Shown here: positions 47,281-57,242 of the stretch, piece by piece
How positions within the stretch are numbered: position 1 is the stretch's first letter
Layout: each line of letters begins with the position of its first letter
Assembly: GCF_016735695.1 (NCBI RefSeq)
Contig: NZ_JAERQD010000008.1
Span: 62,001 to 126,000, forward strand
Reading direction: 5' to 3'
Source: Microvirga zambiensis WSM3693
Lineage (GTDB): Bacteria > Pseudomonadota > Alphaproteobacteria > Rhizobiales > Beijerinckiaceae
DNA: 64,000 nucleotides
Notes under the pieces: generated by a model
Told to the model about the DNA's origin: nothing
Seen by the model: only the letters and a program-made list of their open reading frames with translations
Database searches by the model: none
Program-made: the position numbers and the translations under genes

Positions 47281-48435
47281 TTATGAAGATTGTGGGCTTC
47301 CGATACGGGAATTCAGCCCTCCAATCACCGCCTTTAGGACATGATGACTATCCATCTCCCCGTCGAGGTGCCCGCTACACGCATGGATGCGATCGTGGAT
47401 GAAGGACAGTTTCGCGATGACCGCCGGCGGCAGGACGAAAGGATATAGATCGGGCTGCCCCATGCTGCGGTTCAGGGAATTCACGGCGAATGTCAGGGGG
47501 AGCCAAGCGGTGACCAGGCGGTTCAGGTCGATCTCCCGATGAGGATCGAAGTCGATCTCCGTGGCGAGTTCGGGCCCGCGGCGGATCCTGGGGCGCACCT
47601 TCATCCCGAAGGCGTTGGCCGTTTCGAGAGTATCGACGATGTGCAGGTAATGTGCCCAGGTCTCGGCAAAATCCTCCCATGGATGCGAGGCGGCATAGGA
47701 GCTGACATATTCCTCCTGCCAGTCGTTCTTCGGGCCGTTCGCGTAGTGAGCCCTCAGGGCCTCGCCGTAATCCTGCCGCTCGTCGCCGAAGATCAGGCGA
47801 AAGCGTTCGAGGCTCGGGTCGTCTCGCACGAGGACGTTCCAGTAATAATGGCCGATCTCGTGCCGTAGGTGGCCGAGAAGCGTCCGATAAGGCTCGCCCA
47901 TGCTGTGGCGCCGCCGTTCGCGCTCCGCATCGTCGGCTTCTGCGATATTGATGGTGATCAGTCCATTGTCATGGCCCGTCAGGATCGATGGGCCTTCGGG
48001 AGAATTCTCCGCGGGATCGGCCAGGAAATCGAAGGAGAGCCCCTGCGGATCCTCTGCCCGGGTTACAAGCGGCAGCCCCAGTTTCAGAAGCGTATAGAAC
48101 AGCCGCCGCTTGGCGGCCTCGAGACTGCGCCAGCGCCGGAGATTCTGCTCGCCGGAAAGATCGGGCACCGTCCGGTTGTGCCTGCAGGCCCGACAATACG
48201 GATGATCGTCTCCGGAGGGGATCAGCCAGTTGCAGGCGTCGTGCTCCGCGTTCCGGCAGAAGCGGAAACGTGTTTCCGGCACGGCCAATGCCCGCCAGTG
48301 CCCCTCTTCGCCCTGTTCGAGAGCACTGATATCCTCGGCCTCGGGCAGATAACCGAGGCGGCGCCCGCAACTCTCGCAGCGGCCGTTCTCGAAATAGAGG
48401 GGCTGCCCGCAGGCCTGACATTCGAAGAGCTTCAT
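47281..48435 (-). CDS. Zinc-ribbon putative zinc metallopeptidase
   Basis: A 384-residue protein. The N-terminus has a CxxC zinc ribbon (CQACG at about 6-10, CESCG at 20-24), then more Cys pairs (CRNAEHDACNW, YCRACRH), followed by a catalytic-looking HLRHEIGHYYW (about 194-204; HExxH-like HEIGH) and FAETWAHYLHIVDTLETA. This matches the zinc-binding metallopeptidase family formerly called DUF2248. It is cytosolic with no signal peptide. The open frame extends to 48852; ATG 48435 gives MKLFECQACG, a natural zinc-ribbon start. Substrate unknown. Confidence 0.85.
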   Translation of the reverse strand: MKLFECQACGQPLYFENGRCESCGRRLGYLPEAEDISALEQGEEGHWRALAVPETRFRFCRNAEHDACNWLIPSGDDHPYCRACRHNRTVPDLSGEQNLRRWRSLEAAKRRLFYTLLKLGLPLVTRAEDPQGLSFDFLADPAENSPEGPSILTGHDNGLITINIAEADDAERERRRHSMGEPYRTLLGHLRHEIGHYYWNVLVRDDPSLERFRLIFGDERQDYGEALRAHYANGPKNDWQEEYVSSYAASHPWEDFAETWAHYLHIVDTLETANAFGMKVRPRIRRGPELATEIDFDPHREIDLNRLVTAWLPLTFAVNSLNRSMGQPDLYPFVLPPAVIAKLSFIHDRIHACSGHLDGEMDSHHVLKAVIGGLNSRIGSPQSS

Positions 48436-48612
48436 GAACCGATCCCGCTTCACCGTGACAGCAACGGCGCTCGGATCCGTTAGTTCACAAGGATTTTCCC
48501 CATCGGCGAGGTGCCTCTGCCCATAATTTAATCTTCCAGCCGCAGCGCCTTCCATTTCATCATGCATCCACAACGGATTCGAGGTCCGGATTCCACATGA
48601 GGAGGGCAGCTC

Positions 48613-48741
48613 ATGGCATCCATTGCCAAACAGGCAACGCAGGACGGCACATTCACCGTCTATCTCGGTGACAGGCCTGTCGCATGGGGGCTCACCAGTC
48701 AGGCCGCCGACGCTCTGATCCAACGGCTGCGCGGCCACTGA
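48613..48741 (+). CDS. Small protein of 42 residues
   Basis: A short open frame with a near-ideal Shine-Dalgarno (GAGGAGG, 7 nt before the ATG). The product begins MASIAKQATQDGTFTVYLGD and ends QAADALIQRLRGH, consistent with a small beta-hairpin plus helix. Its composition and third-position GC match neighbouring genes. I do not know a family. It lies in a 380-bp gap between the metallopeptidase gene and the LLM oxidoreductase gene, 74 bp before the latter. Confidence 0.6.
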   Translation: MASIAKQATQDGTFTVYLGDRPVAWGLTSQAADALIQRLRGH

Positions 48742-48815
48742 CCCCCGGCCTCGGTGCATTCCGTCGGCATGGCTGATATAGCCGATCCCATTCGCGGCAT
48801 TCGAGTGGAAGATCG

Positions 48816-49862
48816 ATGGAACTTGGTGTCTATACTTTTGGTGAACTGACACAGGATCCTACCACCGGGCATCTGCTCTCCCCGGCCCGGCGCCTGCGCG
48901 ATCTTGTCGAGGAGGTCGAGCTGGCGGATCAGGTCGGCTTGGATGTTTTCGGCCTCGGCGAGCACCATCGCCCCGACTACGTGGTCTCCGCCCCTGCAAT
49001 CGTCCTGGCGGCGGCGGCCGAGCGCACGAAGCGGATCCGCCTGACCAGCGCGGTGACGGTGCTCAGTTCCGACGATCCGGTGCGCGTATTCCAGGATTTC
49101 GCGACCCTCGACCTTCTGTCCGGCGGGCGCGCCGAGATCATGGCCGGGCGCGGCTCGTTCATCGAGTCCTTCCCGCTCTTCGGCTACGACCTCGACGATT
49201 ACGACGCGCTCTTCGCCGAAAAGCTCGATCTGCTGCTGAAGATCCGAAGCGAGGAGCGCGTGAGTTGGTCCGGCCGGCATCGGGCCGCCCTTGCGGATCA
49301 GCCGGTCTATCCCAGGCCCGTTCAGGATCCACTGCCGGTCTGGATCGCCGTCGGAGGGACGCCCCAATCCGTCGTGCGGGCCGGCGCTCTCGGACTGCCC
49401 CTGGCGCTCGGGATCATCGGCGGGCAGCCGGAGCGCTTCGCGCCGCTGGTGTCACTTTACCGTGAGGCCGCAAGCCGCGCGGGCCACGATCCGAAGAGCC
49501 TCAAGGTGGGCATCAACACGCACGCGTATATCGCGGATACGTCGCAGCAGGCGGCCGACGAGTTCTTTCCGGCCTATGCCCAGGTGATGACCAAGCTCGG
49601 CCGCGAACGGGGATGGCCGCCCACGACGCGGCCGCAATTCGAGGCTCTGCGCGGGCCGCGCGGCGCGCTTGCCGTGGGAAGCGCGCAGGAGGTGATCGAC
49701 AAGATCATGCTCCAATACGAACTCTTCCGGCATGACCGCTATCTGGCGCAATTCAGCGTCGGGACGCTGCCGCATGGCCAGATCATGCACGCCATCGAGC
49801 TTCTCGGCACGAAGGTGGCGCCGGTCGTTCGCGCAGAAATTGCAGGCAAAGCTACCGTATAA
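48816..49862 (+). CDS. LLM-class (luciferase-like) flavin-dependent oxidoreductase
   Basis: A 348-residue TIM-barrel flavin monooxygenase-like protein. [24 protein letters not shown] (about 44-67, split here) is the luciferase-family N-terminal strand, with [20 protein letters not shown] and [19 protein letters not shown] following. It uses FMNH2 from a reductase, substrate unknown. No sulfonate or alkane genes nearby indicate a role. Confidence 0.9.
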   Translation: MELGVYTFGELTQDPTTGHLLSPARRLRDLVEEVELADQVGLDVFGLGEHHRPDYVVSAPAIVLAAAAERTKRIRLTSAVTVLSSDDPVRVFQDFATLDLLSGGRAEIMAGRGSFIESFPLFGYDLDDYDALFAEKLDLLLKIRSEERVSWSGRHRAALADQPVYPRPVQDPLPVWIAVGGTPQSVVRAGALGLPLALGIIGGQPERFAPLVSLYREAASRAGHDPKSLKVGINTHAYIADTSQQAADEFFPAYAQVMTKLGRERGWPPTTRPQFEALRGPRGALAVGSAQEVIDKIMLQYELFRHDRYLAQFSVGTLPHGQIMHAIELLGTKVAPVVRAEIAGKATV

Positions 49863-50038
49863 CGGGCTCGATCGCGCCTATTTACTTTGCCCGGCTCCAA
49901 GGGTTACGATGGCATTTCAAGTGTAACTAACGTAAGATAGTGAAGGTACGCCGGTGCCTGGACTATAGTGATTGTAACTGATTCGTATAAGAGCGTTGAG
50001 AAGGCGCATTGTCAGCTGCAATTCGAACCGGAGGGGCT

Positions 50039-50425
50039 ATGCTCGAAGGCCGCAGAAAGCGTGTCCTGATCGTCGAGGACGAAGCCATGATCTCGATGCT
50101 GATCGAGGACATGGTACTCGACTTCGGATGTGAGATCGTAGGTCCCGCGGCGCGTCTTGATCATGCTTTGACGCTCGCCCTGCAGGCGGAGATCGATATC
50201 GGGCTTCTCGACATCAACGTCGACGGATCGGTCGTATTCCCGGTTGCCGACGTCCTGCGTTTCCGCGGCATCCCGTTCATCTTTTCGACCGGCTACGACT
50301 TCCGCTCGCTTCCCGAACGCTTCCGCGCGTGCCCGACCTTGTCGAAGCCTTTTTCCTACGACAATTTCGCGACGACGCTGCGCAACGCCCTTGCCGGAAC
50401 GTCGGACACGCCGGAAGTCGTCTAA
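50039..50425 (+). CDS. Single-domain response regulator receiver
   Basis: A 128-residue CheY-like receiver without output domain. The acidic pair is in VLIVEDEAMIS, the phospho-acceptor Asp in LLDINVDG, Ser/Thr in FSTGYD and the conserved Lys in LSKPFS. Receivers with this degree of similarity are common orphan regulators in Hyphomicrobiales. The frame begins at a TTG (50009); ATG 50039 with GGAGGGG just before it is preferred. No histidine kinase adjacent. Confidence 0.88.
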   Translation: MLEGRRKRVLIVEDEAMISMLIEDMVLDFGCEIVGPAARLDHALTLALQAEIDIGLLDINVDGSVVFPVADVLRFRGIPFIFSTGYDFRSLPERFRACPTLSKPFSYDNFATTLRNALAGTSDTPEVV

Positions 50426-50607
50426 ACATCAAGCGAAGCTCCCCGATTACTCGGTCTCGTCGATCGTCGACGATCGCCTCATCCCCCCTGCAAAAAACTT
50501 AGGCTGGATCTGGAGATGATTCTGCGATGTCCCAATTACATCGCTCCGCCCCAACCGCTATTGGATGCGTCGAAATCTGCTCGTACGTCTCGGAGTTCCG
50601 GCCTGTT

Positions 50608-51030
50608 ATGAAAGCCAAACCGTCAGAGGGGCCGTTTCGGATTGGAAAATCCGCAACCGGTCTCGGTCTCTTTGCCACCGATGTCATCGAAAAGGGAAAA
50701 TTCATCATCGAATATGTCGGCCCGAAGATCACAAGCGAGGAGGTCGAGCGCCGGCGCAACACCCGCTACCTGTTCGAGATCAGCAACCGCTGGACCGTCG
50801 ACGGGTCGCCACGCTGGAACACGGCGCGCTACATCAATCACGGCTGCCGCCCGAACGCCCAGGCAACCGTATCGAGGGGCAAGATCCGCATCAAGGCGAT
50901 CAAGCGCATCAAGCCCGGCGAAGAGATCACGTACAATTACGGCAAGAACTACTTCGAGACCTTCATCAAGCCGATGGGCTGCAAATGCGTCTCCTGCGAG
51001 CGCAAGCGGGCGAAGATCGCGGCTGAGTGA
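50608..51030 (+). CDS. SET-domain protein (putative protein-lysine methyltransferase)
   Basis: A 140-residue SET domain. GLGLFATDVIEKGKFIIEYVG is the N-SET start (split: about 19-39), YINHGCRPNA (about 81-90) is the SAM-binding NHxC signature, GEEITYNYGKNYF is the catalytic Tyr region, and CKCVSCERK is the post-SET Cys cluster. Such bacterial SET proteins may methylate ribosomal or histone-like proteins. The frame begins at 50527; the conserved domain start suggests ATG 50608, though a longer start is possible. Confidence 0.85.
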   Translation: MKAKPSEGPFRIGKSATGLGLFATDVIEKGKFIIEYVGPKITSEEVERRRNTRYLFEISNRWTVDGSPRWNTARYINHGCRPNAQATVSRGKIRIKAIKRIKPGEEITYNYGKNYFETFIKPMGCKCVSCERKRAKIAAE

Positions 51031-51049
51031 CAGTCGGGATGCCTCTCAC

Positions 51050-51309
51050 GTCATGGCCGCACTTGTTGCGGCCACCCACGTCTTGGGAACCGCAACGCCG
51101 CAACAGACGTGGATACCCGCGACACGCGCGGGCATGACGACGGAGGGTGGCGGGAAGGGCGCTGTCATTCCGGGGCTCGCCTTCGGCGCCCCGGAATGAC
51201 AGCGGTGTGTAACATCTCACGTCATGGCCGGGCTTGTCCCGGCCATCCCGATCCGAAGAGCACGGCGTTTCACACAATCGGGATCACCGGCACGAGGCCG
51301 GTGATGACG
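51050..51309. repeat. Cluster of three GTCAT...ATGAC palindromic elements
   Basis: Unit A 51050-51139 (GTCATGGCCGCACTTGTTGC to GCGGGCATGACG) matches 14468-14556. Unit B 51164-51200 is a short perfect hairpin, GTCATTCCGGGGC to GCCCCGGAATGAC. Unit C 51221-51309 (GTCATGGCCGGGCTTGTCCC to GGCCGGTGATGACG) shares the ATCCCGAT/ATCGGGAT pair with 22693 and 62057. Together they fill the gap between the SET gene and the convergent uxuB-like gene. Confidence 0.7.
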
Positions 51310-51326
51310 TGAAGAGCGTCATTGCG

Positions 51327-52805
51327 CTAATCGCCCATGAACTCCGCGACGGTCCGCTTCGCGCCCTTCTCATAAAGACGCGCCAAGTTCTCCTTCACTG
51401 CACCGGTGAAGCGCGCATCCTTCGGCAGATCGTCGCCGAAGATTTCGCGGACGGCGAACAGGCTTTCCGCCAGCTTCTCCGCCGAGCCCCCTGCCCGGTC
51501 GGCGATCTCGCGCAGCCGAGCCGCCATGGGATCGCGCACGTCGATAGGCGCGCCCTTCTCGTCGATGCCCGTGACGTAGCGCATCCACGCCGCCACACCG
51601 AGCGAGAGCCGGTCGATGCCGGCACTCTCACGCAGGCGGTCGCGTACGGTGCCGAGCAGGCGCTGCGGCAGCTTCTGCGATCCGTCCATGGCGATCTGCC
51701 AGGTGCGGTGCTTCAGGGCAGGATTGCGGAAACGCTCGATCAGCGCGCGCTTGTAGCTGGCGAGGTCGGCTCCCGGCGGCATATGCAACGTCGGCGTGAC
51801 CTCCTCGTCCATGAGGCCTTGGACCAGCCGCACGAAGGCGGGATCGGCCATGGTGTCGGCAACGGTCTCGTAGCCGGAGAGATAGCCGAGATAGGCGAGC
51901 GTCGAGTGACTGCCGTTGAGCAGCCTGAGCTTCATGTGCTCGTAAGGCTCCACATCCGCCACGAACTCGGCACCGGACTTCTCCCAGGCCGGGCGCCCTT
52001 GAGGGAAATCATCCTCGATCACCCATTGGGTGAAGGGCTCGGTCACGACGGGCCAGGCATCGGTGAGGCCGAGCGCCTCGCCGATCCGCTCGCGGTCCTG
52101 GTCGCTGGTCGCCGGGACGATGCGGTCGACCATGGTCGAGGGGCAGGACACCTCGTCGGCCACGAAGCGTCCGAGCGCCGGATCGACCAGTTCGGCGAAG
52201 CGCGTGAGAACCCGCTTCACCGTGCGCCCGTTGGAAGGCAGGTTATCGCAGGTGAGCACCGTGAAGGGCGGAACGCCCGCCGCGCGCCGGCGGCGCAGGG
52301 CCTCGACGATGAAGCCCGGCGCCGATTTCGGCGTCCGCTGAAACTCGAGGTCGTGCACGATGTCGGGATGCGCCTCGTTCAGGGCGCCGGTCGCCGGGTC
52401 GTGGCAATAGCCCTTCTCGGTCACGGTGAGGGTGACGATCCGCGTCTGCGGCGCGCTCATGACTTCGAGGAGTTGCTCGACCTCCCGCGGCGCGACGATG
52501 ACCTGTCGGATCGAGCCGATGACCCGCAGCGCCTCGCCGGCCTGCGAGCGCACCGCGAGGGTATAAAGCCCGTCCTGGGGCGCGAGGGCATCATAGGTGT
52601 CCGGACTGCGCAGGCTCGCCGCGACGATGCCCCAGCGCGGATCGTTGGCCAGCACATCGTCGGTGTAGACGGCCTGATGCGCCCGGTGGAAGGCCCCGAC
52701 GCCGAGATGAACGATCCCGGTCGTGATCGCCTTTCGATCATAGGCCGGACGGCGAACGCCTTCCGGCAGATCGGCAAGGGAGTCTTCGTTCAAGCGATCC
52801 GACAT
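51327..52805 (-). CDS. uxuB: Mannitol dehydrogenase family protein, probable fructuronate reductase
   Basis: A 492-residue polyol-specific long-chain dehydrogenase. The Rossmann start is IVHLGVGAFHRAHQAVY (about 31-47), and catalytic residues lie in CPSTMVDRIVPAT and KLRLLNGSHSTLAYLGY, with Lys, Asn and His in the family positions. Members reduce fructuronate to mannonate or oxidise mannitol. The uxaC and uxuA genes in this region favour fructuronate. The frame extends to 53069; ATG 52805 with GAGG upstream is preferred. It precedes a transporter in the same direction. Confidence 0.88.
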   Translation of the reverse strand: MSDRLNEDSLADLPEGVRRPAYDRKAITTGIVHLGVGAFHRAHQAVYTDDVLANDPRWGIVAASLRSPDTYDALAPQDGLYTLAVRSQAGEALRVIGSIRQVIVAPREVEQLLEVMSAPQTRIVTLTVTEKGYCHDPATGALNEAHPDIVHDLEFQRTPKSAPGFIVEALRRRRAAGVPPFTVLTCDNLPSNGRTVKRVLTRFAELVDPALGRFVADEVSCPSTMVDRIVPATSDQDRERIGEALGLTDAWPVVTEPFTQWVIEDDFPQGRPAWEKSGAEFVADVEPYEHMKLRLLNGSHSTLAYLGYLSGYETVADTMADPAFVRLVQGLMDEEVTPTLHMPPGADLASYKRALIERFRNPALKHRTWQIAMDGSQKLPQRLLGTVRDRLRESAGIDRLSLGVAAWMRYVTGIDEKGAPIDVRDPMAARLREIADRAGGSAEKLAESLFAVREIFGDDLPKDARFTGAVKENLARLYEKGAKRTVAEFMGD

Positions 52806-52849
52806 TCTGTCCTCAGGGTCTGGTCTATGAATTGCGCCTGCTTGCCTCG

Positions 52850-53090
52850 CCCTTGTGGAGAGGGCAAGGGGTGGGAATGCAAGCGATAATCTAGCAGGGT
52901 ATGTCGCGGGTCTACCTCTCCCTGAGGGAGAGGTCGCGCCGGAGGCGCGGGTGAGGGGTTGTGCCCTCTCCGTAAGGACCTGTGCCCCCTCACCCTCGCT
53001 GCGCTCGACCTCTCCCCATGCAAGTCGGGTGTTCCCGACTTGCACAGCAAGAACGGATCTCGGGAACACCCGAGATCCGGGGAGAGGTAA
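52850..53090. repeat. Repeat block with two tandem perfect hairpins
   Basis: Contains ACCTCTCCCTGAGGGAGAGGT (in two halves) and GGGGAGAGGTA, a CTCTCC-type palindromic element common in Hyphomicrobiales, and within it two perfect hairpins: GCAAGTCGGG-TGTT-CCCGACTTGC (53020-53043) and GGATCTCGGG-AACA-CCCGAGATCC (53055-53078). Their 12-bp cores are reverse complements of each other. The block fills the 325-bp gap between the uxuB-like gene and the upstream permease gene. Confidence 0.6.
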
Positions 53091-53130
53091 GACTGCGGCA
53101 GCCGCAGCGCCTCACTTTCTGAGCCCGCCC

Positions 53131-53973
53131 TCAATGCGCGGGCTGCTGCTTCGCCCGGGTCACGATCTGCGTCGGGTTGACGAAGCGAAGCGCGATGATG
53201 AGCCAAATCAGGGTCGTCACCATATAGACCACGGCCATGGCGTCGATGGACTGCACCGCACGCACGCCCGCCGCGAAGACGGCATAGTAGAGCGCCACCA
53301 CGAGGGTCTGGCTGGTCGGTCCGGCGACCAGGAAGGTCAGCTCGAACATGGCAATGGTGCGCACCAGCACCAGCAGCAGCGCCGCCAGGATGCCGGGCAT
53401 GAGCAGCGGCAGCAGCACGTAGATGAAGAGCTTGAACGTGTTCGCCCCGAACACCCGCGCCGCCGCCTCGATCTTCGGGTCGATCTGCTCGATGAACGGG
53501 ATCATGACCAGGATCACGAAGGGCACGGTCGGCACGAGGTTGGCGGCCACGACGCCCCAGAAGGTGCCCGCGAGACCGGTCTGGTAGAGCACGGTCGCAA
53601 GCGGAATGCCGAATGTCATCGACGGGATCAGGAGCGGCAGCAGGAACAGCAGCACGAGCAGGCGCTTGCCCGGAAAGTCCCGGCGGGCGAGCGCGTAGGC
53701 CGCGGTGACGCCGAGGGCGCCGGAGATGAAGACCACCGCCCCGATCACCTGGAAGGTGACGATCAGGACGTCCCAAAGCTGGAACTCGCTCCAGGCGGAG
53801 GAGTACCAGCGTGTGGTCCAGCCAGCGGGCAGCCAGGTGCCGAGCCAGCGGGTGGCGAACGAGCTCGTCACCACGGTGGCGATCATGGCGAACAGGTTGA
53901 CGACGAAGAAGCCGACGGTCGCCCAGATGGCGGCAGCCCAGAGCTTGGAGCCGAGGGTGGTATCGCGGATCAT
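53131..53973 (-). CDS. ABC transporter permease (iron/polyamine-type, PotC-like)
   Basis: A 280-residue permease with six spans and the EAA loop AARVFGANTFKLFIYVLLPLLMPG (about 172-195). It pairs with the 53979-54890 permease. The longer frame that runs to 54279 is inside the neighbouring gene. The ATG 53973 lies 5 nt after the upstream stop. Substrate is inferred from the hexuronate context. Confidence 0.9.
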   Translation of the reverse strand: MIRDTTLGSKLWAAAIWATVGFFVVNLFAMIATVVTSSFATRWLGTWLPAGWTTRWYSSAWSEFQLWDVLIVTFQVIGAVVFISGALGVTAAYALARRDFPGKRLLVLLFLLPLLIPSMTFGIPLATVLYQTGLAGTFWGVVAANLVPTVPFVILVMIPFIEQIDPKIEAAARVFGANTFKLFIYVLLPLLMPGILAALLLVLVRTIAMFELTFLVAGPTSQTLVVALYYAVFAAGVRAVQSIDAMAVVYMVTTLIWLIIALRFVNPTQIVTRAKQQPAH

Positions 53974-53978
53974 CGGCT

Positions 53979-54889
53979 TTAACCTTTCGCGCCGGAGGCC
54001 GGGCCGCGGTAGAACAATCCGCGGGAGGCGAGCACCGCCACGACGATGGCGAGCTGGACGAAGCCCATGATCATCGCGATCGCCGCGGCCATGGAGTAGT
54101 CGTATTCCTCGAAAGCCGCCGTTGCAGCCGCAATCGATATGACGCGGGTGACGCCTGCGGGCTCGCCGAGCAGGACCGCCGAAGGGAACACCGAAAAGGC
54201 CTGCACGAAGGACAAGCAGAAGGTGATGGCGAAGCCCGGCATCAGCAGCGGCAGATAGACGTGCCGGAAGCGCTGCCACGCACTCGCGCCGAGCGTCGCC
54301 GCCGCCTGCTCGAGCGCCGGATCGATTCCCGTGACGTAGGAGAGGGTCAGCAGGAAGGTGAACGGGAAGCCGGTGATCACGAGCGAAGCGAAGACGCCCC
54401 AGTAATTGTGAACGAGCTTCAAGGGCTGAGAAATAAGGCCGAAGGTGAGCAAGGTGCGGTTGAACCAGCCCTGCGGCCCGAGATAGTTCAACAGGCCCTC
54501 GGCCACGAGAACGGTGCCGAGCGTGATCGGCAGCACGAGGATCGTGGTCAAAAGCCGCTGGCGCCGCATGAGGCGCACGCGGAATGCGATCGGCACCGCG
54601 AGAAGCAGGTTAAGGAGCGTAACGGGAATGGCGAGCCAGAGCGTGTTCGCGATCGTCTTGTAGAGAAACGGGTCCGAGAAGAACCGTCTGTAATTCGCGA
54701 GCCAATCGCCGCCGGCCTTCGGCTCGAAGGACAGGACGAAGCCGAAGGCGAACGGGTACACGAACAGCAGCAGCGTGAAGATGGCTGCGGGAACGATGAG
54801 CAGGGTAACGGCATCGAAGCCTCTGGCCGCCATGCGCTGGCGCAGGCTTGGGCCGTGCTCGACCGCCGGGGCCGGGGCGACAGCGTCCA

Positions 54890-54890
<1 letters not shown>
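53979..54890 (-). CDS. ABC transporter permease (iron/polyamine-type, PotB-like)
   Basis: A 303-residue permease with six spans and the EAA loop AAATLGASAWQRFRHVYLPLLMPG (about 196-219). It begins at ATG 54890, which overlaps the upstream ATPase stop codon as TGATG, so translation is coupled. Six-gene order suggests a complete importer with the ATPase and binding protein. Confidence 0.9.
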
Positions 54891-55975
<1,085 letters not shown>

Positions 55976-56004
55976 CGCGGGTCCTTGGTTCTTAACTGCG
56001 CTTG

Positions 56005-57192
56005 TTACTTGCGCTTGGCGCCGCCGACCTGCTCGTCCCACAGGCGGAAGGCGACGACCATCTGCTCGGGCTGGAGCGGCAGTTCGATCGGATTATCGGC
56101 GATCCACTTCTCGTATTCGGGACGGCCGAATTCCTTGATCGCGGCCTGGCTCTCCGGCGGCGCCATGTCGAGGGTGACGCCCTTCACGGCCGGACCCGGA
56201 TAGAAGTAGCCTTCATCGTAGGTGTAGGCCTGCTGCTCCTTGGTGAGCAGGAAGTTCATGAGGTCGAGCAGCACCGCGACCTTCTCGTTCGGCAGGCCCT
56301 TGGGCACGCACATGTAGTGAGCGTCCGCCACCCAGTGGAAGCCCTTGAGCGCCGCCACCTTCGCCTCCTTCGGCACGACGCCGAGAACGCGCGGGTTGAT
56401 GTCCCAGCCAGTGGTCGACACGGTCATGTCCCGCGAGCCTTCGCCGAGCTCCTTCATCACCGCGCCGGTGCCGGACGGGTAGTACTCGACGTTCTGCCCG
56501 AGCTCCTTCAGATAGGCCCAGGTCTTGTCCCAGCCCTTGGCGGGATCCTGCGGGTTGCTGTCGCCGAGGATGTAGGGCAGGCCCATGATGAAGGTGCGGC
56601 CGGGCCCGGAATTGGCAGGGCGCGCATAGAGGAAGCGGCCCGGATTGGCCTTGGTGTAGGCGAGCAGCTCTTCCGCCGTGGTCGGGACGGTCTTGACCTT
56701 GTCGGGCATGTATTCGAGCAGCGGGCCCGACGGATAATAGGTGACGACGACGCCCTGGCCTTTGGCGAGGCCCTGCATCTTGGCGGCGGCCGGCTGATAG
56801 ATCTCGTCGAGCTTCGGCAGCGATCCTGCGTGACCGGGGATCAGGTCGACCCAGAGCTTCTGCTCGATGCCGGCGGAGAGTGCGTCGGTGCCGGTGAGCA
56901 CGAGGTCGATGTCGACGCGGCCCGCATCCTGCTGCGCCTTGATCTTGCCGGCGAGCTCCGGCGCCGTCGCCTTGGTGAAGGTGATGCGCGAGACCAGGTT
57001 CGGCTTCGCCTTGCGGTAGTTCTCGATGGCCTTCTGCGTCAGCGCCAGGTTGCCGGCGACGTCGATGATGTTGAGCGTGACGGGGCTCGTCGGCAGGGTC
57101 GCCTGCGCAAAGCTCGTCCCGCCAAGGGCCGCAACGCCGGCGGCACCTGCGGCGCCACCGACGAAGGTCCGTCTGGTGATCAGGTTCGTCAT
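56005..57192 (-). CDS. ABC transporter substrate-binding protein, Tat-secreted
   Basis: A 395-residue extracellular solute-binding protein (PotD/FbpA-like, PF13416 group). The N-terminus MTNLITRRTFVGGAAGAAGV carries an RR motif, suggesting Tat export, with cleavage near SFA-QA. The mature protein contains DIDLVLTGTDALSAGI and VPTTAEELLAYTKANPGRF, typical of the polyamine/iron class. GGAGGAAGAC precedes the ATG. Its 3'-5' neighbours make a uronate or oligouronide ligand a strong candidate. Confidence 0.88.
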   Translation of the reverse strand: MTNLITRRTFVGGAAGAAGVAALGGTSFAQATLPTSPVTLNIIDVAGNLALTQKAIENYRKAKPNLVSRITFTKATAPELAGKIKAQQDAGRVDIDLVLTGTDALSAGIEQKLWVDLIPGHAGSLPKLDEIYQPAAAKMQGLAKGQGVVVTYYPSGPLLEYMPDKVKTVPTTAEELLAYTKANPGRFLYARPANSGPGRTFIMGLPYILGDSNPQDPAKGWDKTWAYLKELGQNVEYYPSGTGAVMKELGEGSRDMTVSTTGWDINPRVLGVVPKEAKVAALKGFHWVADAHYMCVPKGLPNEKVAVLLDLMNFLLTKEQQAYTYDEGYFYPGPAVKGVTLDMAPPESQAAIKEFGRPEYEKWIADNPIELPLQPEQMVVAFRLWDEQVGGAKRK

Positions 57193-57242
57193 GTCTTCCT
57201 CCCGTTCTGTGCGACGCGGCTCATCGTTGGCCGCGTCCGGTC

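Noticed and set aside
51050..51309. Tandem palindromic units as a CRISPR array
   Set aside because: Units differ in sequence and length, are contiguous palindromes without regular spacers, and no cas genes are present.
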